DNA of 43,998 nucleotides, taken from assembly GCA_035940955.1 (NCBI GenBank), contig DASZEJ010000135.1:1-43998 (forward strand). The letters run 5' to 3'. Below are positions 30,741 to 38,457 of this stretch, piece after piece. Origin of the DNA: CADCVT01 sp035940955 (GTDB lineage: Bacteria; Actinomycetota; Thermoleophilia; Solirubrobacterales; Solirubrobacteraceae). The position numbers were made by a program, and so were the translations under genes. The notes beneath the pieces are model-generated. The model saw nothing but the letters and a program-made list of their open reading frames with translations, was not told where the DNA came from and searched no databases. Numbering within the stretch: the first letter of the stretch is position 1; every line of letters starts with the position of its first letter.

Positions 30741-31580
30741 TCAGGCCGCGGCGCGCACCGGCCGGCGCTCGATCTCGGCGCGCAGCTTCGCGAGCGTCGC
30801 CCGCAGGATGCGGCTCACCTGCATCTGCGAGACGCCGATGCGCCGCGCGATCGCGGTCTGCGTCATGTCGCGCTCGAAGCGCAGGTGCAGCACGTACCGC
30901 TCGCGCTCGTCGAGCACGTGGCGGACGTGCCCGAGCAGCACGCCGATCTCCGTGCGCGCGAGCTCGTCGTCGTCGGCGCCGACGGTGTCGCCGAGCGTCA
31001 GCTCGTCCGAGCCGTTGCCGGCCGGCTGCTCGAGCGAGGACGAGTGGTACGCGCGCCCGGCGACGATCGCCTCGAGCACGCTCTCGACGCTCAGCTGAAG
31101 CTCGCGTGCGATCTCGTCCGGCGTCGGCGAGCGGCCGAGCGCGGGCTCGAGCCGCTGGATCGCGCTCGTGACGCGCATCGCGTCCTCCTGCAGCGCGCGC
31201 GGGACGCGCACCGCCCACGCGTGGTCGCGCAGGTGGCGGCGCATCTCGCCGAGCATCGTCGGGACGGCGTAGCCGGTGAACGACGCGCCGTGCGCGGGGT
31301 CGAAGCGGTCGAGCGCCTTCGTCAGCCCGAGCAGCCCCGCCTGCACGAGGTCGTCGCGGCTGACCTTCGCCGACCAGCGGCTCGCAAGATGGCGCACGAG
31401 CGGCATCAGCTCGGCGACGAGCTGCTCGCCGGCCGCGCGGTCGCCGGCCTGGTAGCGCTGCACGAGCCGGCGCCAGCGCGCGTCGCGGGCCGCGCGGCCG
31501 AGCGGCGCGACCGGGCCGGCGGGGCGGTCGAGCGGCGGCGCGCCGGGTTCGGGTCGCGGGGTGGTGGGGATCGCGGCCAT
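30741..31580 (-). CDS. Alternative sigma factor, SigB/SigF/SigG type
   Basis: The 279-residue protein directs RNA polymerase to stress-type promoters. Region 2 is seen in LVAELMPLVRHLASRWS, DDLVQAGLLGLTKALDRFDP and SFTGYAVPTMLGEMRRHLRDHAW. Region 3 is VRVPRALQEDAMRVTSAIQRLEPALGRSPTPDEIARELQLS. Region 4 is the helix-turn-helix MTQTAIARRIGVSQMQVSRILRATLAKLR. The layout fits the SigB/SigF group rather than ECF factors. An anti-sigma kinase (RsbW type) is not nearby, but a STAS anti-anti-sigma protein is divergent at 31691. The N-terminal 30 residues are Pro-rich. Its target promoters cannot be told from this window. Confidence 0.93.
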   Translation of the reverse strand: MAAIPTTPRPEPGAPPLDRPAGPVAPLGRAARDARWRRLVQRYQAGDRAAGEQLVAELMPLVRHLASRWSAKVSRDDLVQAGLLGLTKALDRFDPAHGASFTGYAVPTMLGEMRRHLRDHAWAVRVPRALQEDAMRVTSAIQRLEPALGRSPTPDEIARELQLSVESVLEAIVAGRAYHSSSLEQPAGNGSDELTLGDTVGADDDELARTEIGVLLGHVRHVLDERERYVLHLRFERDMTQTAIARRIGVSQMQVSRILRATLAKLRAEIERRPVRAAA

Positions 31581-31594
31581 GCACGTCGTCGCCT

Positions 31595-31647
31595 GCCCCG
31601 ACGGGGCGCTGTGCGAAGCGGCTGGCGTTGCTTGGCAACTTGCCGAG
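31595..31647. promoter_or_regulatory. Two dyads between the sigma factor and STAS genes
   Basis: The 31581-31690 gap separates two divergent stress-regulation genes. It holds a perfect 13-bp palindrome GCCCCG-A-CGGGGC (31595-31607), 14 nt upstream of the sigma factor start, and a near-perfect dyad CTTGGCA-ACT-TGCCGAG (31631-31647). Either could be an operator. No regulator can be assigned. Confidence 0.3.
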
Positions 31648-31674
31648 CGCGTCGCGGTCGTCGCCCGCGGGCCG

Positions 31675-31680
31675 TAGACT
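31675..31680 (+). promoter_or_regulatory. -10-like element for the STAS gene
   Basis: TAGACT ends 10 nt before the ATG at 31691, giving a very short leader. It supports that ATG over the in-frame ATG at 31628. No -35 box is recognisable. Confidence 0.35.
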
Positions 31681-31690
31681 GCGGCGCCTC

Positions 31691-32041
31691 ATGGAAGCGG
31701 TCGAGCCGTTCGCGATCGAGGTCGCCGAGGAGGGCACGCGCTCCGTCGTGACGCCGCGCGGCGAGCTCGACATGGCGAGTGCCCCCGAGCTGGAGCGGGC
31801 GGTGCTCCCGCGCCTGCAGCGCGGCGCGTGGGTCGTGCTCGACCTGCGGTCGCTCGACTTCATCGACTCGAGCGGCCTGCGCGTGATCGTCGGCGCGCAC
31901 CGCACGGCGGAGGACCGGGGCGGGCGGTTCACGTGCGTGCGCGGGGCGCCCGGCACGACGGTCCACCGCATCGTCGAGATCGCCGGCATCGACGGCGTCA
32001 TCGAGATGGTCGACGACCCCGCCGAGGCGAACGCGCGCTGA
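31691..32041 (+). CDS. STAS-domain anti-sigma factor antagonist
   Basis: The 116-residue protein is a single STAS domain of the SpoIIAA/RsbV type. RGELDMASAPELERAV is the first conserved block, and LDFIDSSGLRVIVGAHR holds the phosphorylatable Ser in D-S-S-G. When unphosphorylated, such proteins bind an anti-sigma kinase and free the sigma factor. It is divergent from the SigB/SigF-type gene 110 nt away, which fits a partner-switching module, although the kinase is not in the window. ATG 31691 gives a normal family length. Confidence 0.9.
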   Translation: MEAVEPFAIEVAEEGTRSVVTPRGELDMASAPELERAVLPRLQRGAWVVLDLRSLDFIDSSGLRVIVGAHRTAEDRGGRFTCVRGAPGTTVHRIVEIAGIDGVIEMVDDPAEANAR

Positions 32042-32046
32042 GCGTC

Positions 32047-32238
32047 GTGGGCGGCACCGGCGGCGACCCCACCACCGAGGAGCTGCGCGCGGTCCAGGCC
32101 GAGCGCGAGGAGGCCGAGCGCGAGCAGGCCGGCCGCGCCGCCGACCCGCGCGAGGAGCGCGCGCACGAGCGCCGCGCCGACCGCGCCGCGTACCTGCGCG
32201 AGAAGCTCGACGAGCAGGCCGCCTCGGAGCGCGAGTGA
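32047..32238 (+). CDS. Small charged coiled-coil protein of unknown function
   Basis: The 63-residue product is almost wholly charged: TTEELRAVQAEREEAEREQAG, then RAADPREERAHERRADRAAYLREKLDEQAASERE. It probably forms one long helix or coiled coil. GTG 32047 follows the STAS stop by 5 nt, and the stop overlaps the aminopeptidase start as GTGA. The tight fit on both sides and the helical heptad texture favour a real gene. No family is recognised. Confidence 0.6.
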   Translation: MGGTGGDPTTEELRAVQAEREEAEREQAGRAADPREERAHERRADRAAYLREKLDEQAASERE

Positions 32239-33440
32239 CGGACCGCGCGCGCGACGTCGAGCGCCTCGCCGAGCTGGCGGTGCGCTTCGGCGCCAACCTC
32301 CAGCCGGGGCAGGTCCTCACCGTCGTCGCCGAGCTGGGGCAGGAGCCGATCGTGCGCGCGATCGCCCGCAGCGCGTACCGGCACGGGGCCAGGTTCGTGG
32401 ACGCCTCGTACTACGACCTCTACCTCAAGCGCGAGCGCCTGCTGCACGCGGCCGACGACACGCTCGACTACGTGCCGCCGTGGTACGGCGAGCGCGTGCT
32501 GTCGATCGGCGAGCACCGCTGCGCGCGCATCGGCCTGAGCGGCATCGCCAGCCCGCACGCGCTCGACGGCGTCGACCCGGCGCGCGCCGGCCGCGACCAG
32601 CTGCCGTTCGTCAAGGAGGTCGCGAAGATCGTCAACGACCGCACGACGAACTGGTGCGCGATCGCCGGCCCCGCGCCGGGGTGGGCGCAGCTCGTGTTCC
32701 CCGACCTCGAGCCGGCCGCGGCGGAGGACCGGCTGTGGGAGCAGATCCTCCACGTCCTGCGGCTCGACGAGGACGACCCGGTCGCCGCGTGGCAGCGGCG
32801 GGCCGAGACGCTGATCGGGGTCGCCGCGCGGCTCACCGAGCAGCGCTTCGACGCGCTGCACTTCGAGGGGCCGGGCACCGACCTGACGGTCGGCCTGCTG
32901 CCCAGCTCGTCGTGGATGGCGGCGCGGTTCGAGACCGTCGACGGCATCGTGCACATGCCGAACCTCCCGAGCGAGGAGGTGTTCACGACGCCCGACCCGG
33001 CGCGCGTCGACGGCCACGTCCGCGCGACCAAGCCGCGCGAGCTGAACGGCACGATCGTCCGCGGGCTGCGCATGCGGTTCGAGGGCGGCCGCGCGGTCGA
33101 GATCGACGCGGACGAGAACGGCGACGCGATCGCGCTCAGCGCCCAGCGCGACGCGGGCGCGTGCCGGCTCGGCGAGGTCGCGCTGGTCGACGGCGAGGGC
33201 CGCATCGGCCCGCTCGACACGATCTTCTACGACACGCTGCTCGACGAGAACGCCGCCAGCCACATCGCGCTCGGCTCCTCGTACAAGTTCACGGTCGACG
33301 ACGAGGCCGACCGCGCCCGCGCGAACGACAGCGAGATCCACATCGACCTCATGATCGGCGCCCCCGACGTGGACGTCACCGGCGTGACGCGGGACGGCGA
33401 GCGCGTCCCGGTGCTCGTCGGCGGCGGCTGGCAGGTCTAG
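32235..33440 (+). CDS. M29-family (thermophilic-type) aminopeptidase
   Basis: The 401-residue cytoplasmic metallopeptidase resembles aminopeptidase T/PepS/AmpS. It starts ERLAELAVRFGANLQPGQVLTVVAE and contains HFEGPGTDLTVGLLPSS, HMPNLPSEEVFTTPDP (Glu metal ligand), GEVALVD (second Glu), ASHIALGSSYKF (His and Tyr) and the C-terminal EIHIDLMIGAPDVDVTGV (His and Asp ligands). All expected metal ligands for two ions are visible. Start GTG 32235 overlaps the previous stop. The length is usual for M29. The gene is followed at 30 nt by tRNA-Ser. Confidence 0.94.
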   Translation: MTDRARDVERLAELAVRFGANLQPGQVLTVVAELGQEPIVRAIARSAYRHGARFVDASYYDLYLKRERLLHAADDTLDYVPPWYGERVLSIGEHRCARIGLSGIASPHALDGVDPARAGRDQLPFVKEVAKIVNDRTTNWCAIAGPAPGWAQLVFPDLEPAAAEDRLWEQILHVLRLDEDDPVAAWQRRAETLIGVAARLTEQRFDALHFEGPGTDLTVGLLPSSSWMAARFETVDGIVHMPNLPSEEVFTTPDPARVDGHVRATKPRELNGTIVRGLRMRFEGGRAVEIDADENGDAIALSAQRDAGACRLGEVALVDGEGRIGPLDTIFYDTLLDENAASHIALGSSYKFTVDDEADRARANDSEIHIDLMIGAPDVDVTGVTRDGERVPVLVGGGWQV

Positions 33441-33469
33441 CGGTACCCTTCCTCGTCGCTCGCCGCCCA

Positions 33470-33559
33470 GGAGAGGTGCCGGAGCGGTTGAACGGGCGCG
33501 ACTGGAAATCGCGTAACGGGGGTCAACCTCGTTCGAGGGTTCGAATCCCTCCCTCTCCG
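33470..33559 (+). tRNA. tRNA-Ser (anticodon GGA)
   Basis: A 90-nt class II tRNA folds fully. The acceptor stem is GGAGAGG with CCTCTCC and discriminator G. The D-arm is CCG...CGG. The anticodon stem CGCGA/TCGCG has loop CTGGAAA, anticodon GGA. A long variable arm (ACGGGGG...CCTCGT) marks it as Ser. The T-arm is GAGGG-TTCGAAT-CCCTC. The 3' CCA is not encoded. It reads UCC, and by wobble UCU, codons. Confidence 0.97.
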
Positions 33560-33579
33560 CTGACGCGGCGGCGCGCGCC

Positions 33580-33843
33580 TCAGCCCGGCGCGGGGCCGTC
33601 CTCGCGCACCGGGGCGACGAAGACGATGTGGTGGCGCGAGACCGCCACGAACTCGCGCCGGACGACGTCGCCCCCGTCGAGCGACTCGAGCGTCACGTCG
33701 GTCAGCGCGATGAACTCGCGCTCGGACGCGTTCAGCAGGTCGGACACCCGGCTGCGGAACCCGTTCTGCGACAGCGTGACCGACCCGGTCATCCGGTGCC
33801 GGGTCGTCTCGAGCTCGATCCGCTCCTTGCGCTGGTGCTGCAC
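33580..33843 (-). CDS. Small conserved protein of unknown function
   Basis: The 87-residue protein starts VQHQRKERIELETTRHRMTGSVTLS. It continues NGFRSRVSDLLNASEREFIALTDVTLESLDGGDVVRREFVAVSRHHIVFVAP. The alternating hydrophobic pattern suggests a small beta-barrel. I recall similar proteins in related actinobacteria under a domain-of-unknown-function name (possibly DUF6812), without certainty. GTG 33843 lies 7 nt after a TACGCT -10 element, fitting a leaderless mRNA. A frame continuing far upstream is antisense to the LVIVD gene and is rejected. Confidence 0.75.
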   Translation of the reverse strand: MQHQRKERIELETTRHRMTGSVTLSQNGFRSRVSDLLNASEREFIALTDVTLESLDGGDVVRREFVAVSRHHIVFVAPVREDGPAPG

Positions 33844-33850
33844 GGCGTCA

Positions 33851-33856
33851 AGCGTA
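33851..33856 (-). promoter_or_regulatory. -10 element of a leaderless promoter for the 87-residue protein
   Basis: TACGCT on the minus strand ends 7 nt before the GTG at 33843. TTTCTT lies 17 nt further upstream and may act as a weak -35. Confidence 0.4.
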
Positions 33857-33906
33857 CCTCGGCCGCAGCGCGCAAGAAACCGGTGCGCGCTGCGTTTGGG
33901 TGAGGC

Positions 33907-35397
33907 ATGACCACCCTGCGCCGCGTAACCCTCCTCGCCCTGGCCGCGCTGCTCGCGCTGCCGGGGGCCGCCCTCGCCCAGGACCGCCACAGCGCGAACA
34001 TGTCCCTGGTCAAGAACCTGCGGTTCGACGTCCGCGAGGACCTCGGCCAGTCGATCCCGTACGGGACCGACGTCGAGTTCGCGAAGATCAAGCACAAGCG
34101 CTACGCGTTCGCGGGGTCGGAGATCAACGGCCTGCAGATCGTCGACATCACGACGCCGACCAAGGCGCGCATCGTCAAGGTCTACGACTGCGCGGTCAGC
34201 CAGGGCGACCCGCAGGTGTTCCGCCGCGGCGACCGCACGCTCGTCGCCTACGCGAACGACTACGAGAGCACGACCGACACGGCGGCGTCGCGCTGCTACC
34301 AGGACCTGAAGGCGGCCGGGTTCGCGGCGATCGACGCGCAGGGCCGGTCGAAGCTCGGCACGGTCATCATCGACGTCACGAACCCGATCAAGCCGCGCGC
34401 GGTCTCGTTCGTCGCGATCCCGACCGGCTCGCACAACACGACGGTCCACCCGAGCGGCCGCTTCCTCTACAACTCGAACTCCGACCTGATCGGGCTCGGC
34501 GGGCTGGCGGCGATCGAGGTCTTCGACATCTCGAACCTGGCCGCGCCGCGGATGGTCAAGGAGCTGGCGCTGACGCCGCTGCCCGGCCTCGGCACCGAGT
34601 CGCACGACATCACGTTCAACAAGCGGGGCACGCGCGCCTACTCGGCGGCGCTGTCGCACGGCGTGATCATCGACACCACGAACCCGGCCGACCCGAAGGT
34701 CGTCAGCGAGTTCGACGACGAGTCGATCAACGTCTGGCACCAGTCCGACCCGGTCACGATCGGCGGGCGCGACTTCCTGATCGTCGAGGACGAGGTGGCG
34801 GGCGCGGCGGCGCCGGGCGTGTGCCCGACGGGCGGCGTGCACGTCTTCGACATCTCGGACGAGACGCTGCCGGTCAAGGTCGGCTACTGGAACATCAGCG
34901 ACCCGGCGGTCCGCAACCCGGACGACACCTGCACGGCGCACGTCTTCGACATCCACGAGGACGAGCAGATCATGACCATCGCCTACTACATGGGCGGCGT
35001 GCGGGTCGTCGACCTGTCCGGCCTCGCCGCGGCGCCGATCGGCGTCGGCCAGGGCGAGATGACGCTGGTCGGCGGGGCGATGCGGCAGATCGGCCACTAC
35101 GTCGTGCCGGACGCCAACGCGTGGTCGGCGAAGACGCCGTTCATCGAGCCCGACGGCGACTTCTACCTGTACGCCGACGACATCAACCGCGGCCTCGACG
35201 TCTACCGGTTCGAGGCCGAGCGCCGCACGTCGCGCGACGCCGGCACGTTCACGAGCGCGGCGAAGGCGGGGGAGAGCGTGACGACCGGCGCCGTGCTCGA
35301 CGCCGTCTCCAGCGCGACCGCGCAGCAGCAGGAGCAGCGCTCGTCGACGCAGCAGACGCAGCTGCTCTGCCTGCTGAAGGCGGCGCGGCAGCGCTAG
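33907..35397 (+). CDS. Secreted LVIVD-repeat beta-propeller protein
   Basis: The 496-residue protein has a signal peptide (MTTLRRVTLLALAALLALPGAALAQ). At least six LVIVD-type repeats follow: GLQIVDITTPTKARIV, VIIDVTNPIKPRAV, AIEVFDISNLAAPRMV, GVIIDTTNPADPKVV, GVHVFDISDETLPVKVG and GVRVVDLSG. Such repeats form an extracellular propeller. Conserved His positions (GSHNTTVHPSG, ESHDITFN, CTAHVFDIHEDEQ) could bind metal. The C-terminal 40 residues are Gln/Ser-rich. No catalytic assignment is possible. It is a single gene, ended by a strong hairpin. Confidence 0.85.
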   Translation: MTTLRRVTLLALAALLALPGAALAQDRHSANMSLVKNLRFDVREDLGQSIPYGTDVEFAKIKHKRYAFAGSEINGLQIVDITTPTKARIVKVYDCAVSQGDPQVFRRGDRTLVAYANDYESTTDTAASRCYQDLKAAGFAAIDAQGRSKLGTVIIDVTNPIKPRAVSFVAIPTGSHNTTVHPSGRFLYNSNSDLIGLGGLAAIEVFDISNLAAPRMVKELALTPLPGLGTESHDITFNKRGTRAYSAALSHGVIIDTTNPADPKVVSEFDDESINVWHQSDPVTIGGRDFLIVEDEVAGAAAPGVCPTGGVHVFDISDETLPVKVGYWNISDPAVRNPDDTCTAHVFDIHEDEQIMTIAYYMGGVRVVDLSGLAAAPIGVGQGEMTLVGGAMRQIGHYVVPDANAWSAKTPFIEPDGDFYLYADDINRGLDVYRFEAERRTSRDAGTFTSAAKAGESVTTGAVLDAVSSATAQQQEQRSSTQQTQLLCLLKAARQR

Positions 35398-35421
35398 CGC
35401 GAGCCTCGTCCCGGAGGTGTC

Positions 35422-35457
35422 CGAGGGCCCCGGCCGCCGGCGCGGTCGGGGCCCTCG
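35422..35457 (+). terminator. Strong hairpin terminator after the LVIVD gene
   Basis: An 11-bp perfect stem (CGAGGGCCCCG with CGGGGCCCTCG) extends inward by three more pairs, one of them G-T, around an 8-nt loop. It starts 25 nt after the stop. A short TCT follows but there is no long T-run. Confidence 0.65.
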
Positions 35458-35536
35458 TCTACGCTGCGGGCGTTCTGATGGTCGGCCTCCTCCGGGACCG
35501 GTGCCGCTCGACCGCCGTGCGCGCCCGGCGCGCCGC

Positions 35537-36175
35537 GTGAGGGTCCGCGCGGTCGTCCCCTGCCACGACAGCGCTCCGTCCCGTGAGCTGCTGGAGGCGA
35601 TCGCCGCGCACGTCGAGGCGATCCTCGTGGTGGACGACGGGCTGGGCGCGCGCGAGGCGGCGCGGCTGGACGGGGTGGAGGTGCTGCGCCTCGGCCGCAA
35701 CCACGGCAAGGGGACGGCGGTCGCGCGCGGGGCGGCGCTCGCCGCGCGCGACGGCGGCGAGGCGGTGCTCGTCGTCGACGGCGACGGGCAGCACCCGCCC
35801 GCGGCGATCCCCGCGTTCCTGGCCGCGGCGCGCTCCGCGGAGCTGGTGATCGGCGACCGCTTCGGCGACCTGCGCTCGATGCCGCTCGCCCGCCGCGCGG
35901 CGAACCTCGCGGCGTCGGCGGCGATGGCCGCCGTCACCCGGCGGCGGGTCCGCGACACCCAGTGCGGCATGCGGCTGATGCGCGGCCGGGCGCTCGCGGA
36001 GGTGCCGCCGCCGGAGGGCGGCTTCGAGGCCGAGACGCTCCACCTCAAGCGCTGCCTGCGCGCGGGCGTGACCGTCGCCTGGGTGCCCATCGCGGCGATC
36101 TACGCCGGCGAGCCCAGCGCGTTCCGCCCGCTGCGCGACGGCGCGCGGGTCGCCCGGGCGCTCGCTCGCCGCTAG
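35537..36175 (+). CDS. Family 2 glycosyltransferase (DPM1-like)
   Basis: The 212-residue protein is a compact GT-A fold enzyme. It begins VRVRAVVPCHDSAPSRELLEAI. It has ILVVDDGLG, GKGTAVARGAALAARDGGEAVLVVDGDGQHPP with the D-x-D metal motif, and RDTQCGMRLMRGRAL, a block found in dolichol-phosphate-mannose-synthase-like enzymes. There are no membrane helices, so it lacks the C-terminal part of larger relatives. GTG 35537 is inferred from the family start; an upstream frame is Arg-rich and unlikely. Its TAG stop shares one CTAG with the stop of the converging AraC-type gene. The sugar and acceptor are unknown. Confidence 0.88.
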   Translation: MRVRAVVPCHDSAPSRELLEAIAAHVEAILVVDDGLGAREAARLDGVEVLRLGRNHGKGTAVARGAALAARDGGEAVLVVDGDGQHPPAAIPAFLAAARSAELVIGDRFGDLRSMPLARRAANLAASAAMAAVTRRRVRDTQCGMRLMRGRALAEVPPPEGGFEAETLHLKRCLRAGVTVAWVPIAAIYAGEPSAFRPLRDGARVARALARR

Positions 36176-36543
36176 CCGCGCACGCGGGACCGGTACTCGG
36201 ACGGCGGCAGGCCGTGCCGCGCGCGGAACGCCTTGGCGAACTGAGCGGACTGGCGGTAGCCGACGCGCCGGGCGACCTCGCTGACGGGGAGCGGACCGTG
36301 CAGCAGCTCGGCGGCGCGGTCCATCCTGATCGCGGCGAGCTCCTCCCGGAAGCCGGTCCCGGCGAGCTGCGCGAACACGCGCTGCAGCTGGCGCCGGGAC
36401 GTCGCGATCCTTGCAGCGACGTCGTCCAGGCTCAGATCGTCGGCGTACTCCTCGTCCATGATCGCGCGGGCGTCGCGGAGCAGCTCGGCGCGGGCGGCCA
36501 GCGTGGTGGGGCGGGGGATGGCGGGATATGACTGGACGGCCAT
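36172..36543 (-). CDS. Small AraC-family transcriptional regulator
   Basis: The 123-residue protein is essentially a stand-alone AraC/XylS DNA-binding domain with no ligand domain. The two helix-turn-helix motifs are LSLDDVAARIATSRRQLQRVF and LPVSEVARRVGYRQSAQFAKAFRARHGLPPSEYR. The N-terminal 35 residues include RAELLRDARAIMDEEYAD. ATG 36543 gives MAVQSYPAIPRPTT; a longer frame to 36615 is less likely. A target gene cannot be named. The neighbouring glycosyltransferase converges on it. Confidence 0.9.
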   Translation of the reverse strand: MAVQSYPAIPRPTTLAARAELLRDARAIMDEEYADDLSLDDVAARIATSRRQLQRVFAQLAGTGFREELAAIRMDRAAELLHGPLPVSEVARRVGYRQSAQFAKAFRARHGLPPSEYRSRVRG

Positions 36544-36622
36544 TTGCTGCTGCAACGCGGCACTTCCCGCGTCGGTTGGAGGATGGCGAAGTGGCCGTGC
36601 GCCATGCGCCGCCACGGCGGCG

Positions 36623-36655
36623 CGCCCGGGCTCGCCGCGCGAGCGAGCCCGGGCG
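36623..36655 (-). terminator. Hairpin terminator after the 36667-37335 lipoprotein gene
   Basis: A 12-bp perfect stem (CGCCCGGGCTCG with CGAGCCCGGGCG) has a 9-nt loop. It begins 11 nt after the lipoprotein stop codon. The rest of 36544-36666 should hold the AraC-gene promoter, but no clear element is seen. Confidence 0.6.
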
Positions 36656-36666
36656 ACCCTCAGCGC

Positions 36667-37335
36667 CTACGCGCCAGCGGCGACGGTGATCTTCGCGACG
36701 CCGACGACGAAGCCGCCCTGCAGCGCGTCGACGCCGAACGTCTCGTTCAGCAGCTTGGCCGACTCGTCCTTGAGCTTGACCGTCGTGCCCTCGAGCACGG
36801 CGCGGCCGTCGTCGGTCGTGCGCAGCGGCTGCAGCGTGCGGCCGTCGAGGAAGAACAGCGGCGCGCCCTTCGCCGCCCGCTTGCCGTCCACGGTGACCGT
36901 GCCGGTGAGCACCGAGCGGCCGGGGTCGACGACGAAGTCGGTCAGCTCGACGACCTTGCCGCCGCCGGTGAGGCTGAGGCCGCTGCCGTCGTGGTCGATG
37001 CGCCCCTGCACGTAGGGGCTGACCGAGCCGGGCTTGTAGTAGGTGACGTTCCCGCCGGTGATCGGGAACTTGGCCGAGCCGTTCTCGAGCGTGCCGTCGC
37101 CGAGCATGCCCGGCGTCAGCTTCAGCTTGCCGAGCGCGTCGACGAAGCCCGCGTCGAGCTTCACGGCGGTGACCTGGCCGGTGAGCCTGTCGATCTGAGC
37201 GGCGGGCTTCGGCCTGGCCTGCTCGGTCCGGGTGCCGCCAGAGGCGGTCTCCGTCTCGTCGTCGCCGCAGGCGGCGGCGCCGAGCGCGAGGGCTCCCGTG
37301 GCGGCGAGGGTGGTGAGTGTGCGTGCGATGTGCAT
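36667..37335 (-). CDS. Putative lipoprotein of unknown function
   Basis: The 222-residue protein starts MHIARTLTTLAATGALALGAAACGDDE, with a lipobox LGAAAC at about residue 23, so it is probably surface-anchored. The mature part is beta-rich with two similar stretches: TGQVTAVKLDAGFVDALGKLKLTPGMLGDGTLENGSAKFPITGG, and GKVVELTDFVVDPGRSVLTGTVTVDGK. The latter is reminiscent of HtaA-like heme-binding domains. That likeness is weak and no heme ligand can be pointed out. A Thr/Glu-rich linker separates anchor and domain. Confidence 0.75.
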   Translation of the reverse strand: MHIARTLTTLAATGALALGAAACGDDETETASGGTRTEQARPKPAAQIDRLTGQVTAVKLDAGFVDALGKLKLTPGMLGDGTLENGSAKFPITGGNVTYYKPGSVSPYVQGRIDHDGSGLSLTGGGKVVELTDFVVDPGRSVLTGTVTVDGKRAAKGAPLFFLDGRTLQPLRTTDDGRAVLEGTTVKLKDESAKLLNETFGVDALQGGFVVGVAKITVAAGA

Positions 37336-37455
37336 GCAGGTGCGTTCGCAGCCCGCCCGCGGGCGGATGCCTCCCGCCGCGCCCGCTTTGCCCGCCGGGC
37401 GGCGCCGCGGCCTTCCCGACAATGCGAGTGGGCTTTGTGCTATTTCTTCCCGATC

Positions 37456-38457
37456 ATGTCGCTAGGAAAAGCACGAAACGTTCTCCTCGCCCTCCTCGCC
37501 GCCTCCGTCGCGGCCTGTGGCGGCGCCGACGACACGAAGGACGTCAGCGGGGCCTCCGGCGGGCGCGGCGGCGGCCCGACGCTGTCGCTCGTCGCGTACT
37601 CGACCCCGCAGGTCGTCTACGACGAGATCATCCCGGCGTTCAGGCGGACGCCGGCCGGAGAGGGTGTGAGCTTCAAGACGTCGTTCGGCGCCTCGGGCGA
37701 CCAGAGCCGCGCGGTCGAGGGCGGCCTGAAGGCCGACTACGTCTCGTTCTCGACGGAGGGCGACATGCGGCGGCTCGTCGACGCGGGCATCGTCGGCGAG
37801 AACTGGGAGCGCACCAAGCCCGGCGACGGCCTGGTCACGACGTCGGTCGTCGCGTTCGTCGTGCGCAAGGGCAACCCGAAGGGCATCAGGACGTGGAAGG
37901 ACCTGCTGCGCGACGACGTCGAGGTCCTGACGCCGAACCCGTTCTCCAGCGGCGCCGCCAAGTGGAACCTGCTCGCCGCGTACGGCGCCAACGACCTCGG
38001 CTACGTGCGCCGGCTCATCGACGACCACGTGAAGGTCCAGGACAAGTCGGGCCGCGAGGCGCTGCAGAACTTCCTCTCGGGCAGCGGCGACGTGCTCCTG
38101 TCCTACGAGTACGAGGCGATCACGGCGCAGAAGAAGGGCGAGGCCGTCGACTACGTGATCCCGGACGACACGATCAAGATCGACATCGAGGTGGCGACGA
38201 CGAAGACGGCGCCGCCCGAGGCCAGGGCGTTCCTCGACTACGTCCTCTCCGACTCCGGGCAGGAGCGGTTCGCCGCCTGGGGGTACCGGCCGGTGAACGA
38301 GGCGGTGCTGGCCCGGCACGACTTCCCGGCGCCGAAGGGCCTGTTCACGATCGACGACCTCGGCGGCTGGGAGAAGCTCGACGCCGAGCTGTTCGACCCG
38401 GAGGACGGCGCGATCGCGAAGATCGAGGAGGACGCGGGGGTGTCGACCGCCAGGTGA
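37456..38457 (+). CDS. cysP: Sulfate/thiosulfate ABC transporter substrate-binding lipoprotein
   Basis: The 333-residue protein is the extracellular binding protein of the sulfate importer. It has a lipobox (LLAASVAAC, Cys about residue 21). The family blocks are LVAYSTPQVVYDEIIPAFRR, KTSFGASGDQSRAVEGGLKADYVSFSTEGDM, PNPFSSGAAKWNLLAAYG, LLSYEYEAI and the C-terminal GYRPVNEAV. These are shared by Sbp and CysP, so sulfate and thiosulfate cannot be told apart. It heads a four-gene operon. A weak promoter (CCGACA, 17 nt, GCTATT at 37416-37444) lies just upstream. Confidence 0.92.
   Translation: MSLGKARNVLLALLAASVAACGGADDTKDVSGASGGRGGGPTLSLVAYSTPQVVYDEIIPAFRRTPAGEGVSFKTSFGASGDQSRAVEGGLKADYVSFSTEGDMRRLVDAGIVGENWERTKPGDGLVTTSVVAFVVRKGNPKGIRTWKDLLRDDVEVLTPNPFSSGAAKWNLLAAYGANDLGYVRRLIDDHVKVQDKSGREALQNFLSGSGDVLLSYEYEAITAQKKGEAVDYVIPDDTIKIDIEVATTKTAPPEARAFLDYVLSDSGQERFAAWGYRPVNEAVLARHDFPAPKGLFTIDDLGGWEKLDAELFDPEDGAIAKIEEDAGVSTAR

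Noticed and set aside
35478..35540. Twenty-codon ORF whose stop overlaps the glycosyltransferase start as GTGA
   Set aside because: It could be a leader peptide, but it is short and Arg-rich, without a ribosome binding site or any recognised function. The overlap may be chance at this GC content.
33580..36090. Minus-strand frame of over 800 codons opposite the LVIVD and glycosyltransferase genes
   Set aside because: The composition is a low-complexity Arg/Ala shadow of two well-supported plus-strand genes. Only the 87-codon end (33580-33843) is kept as a gene.
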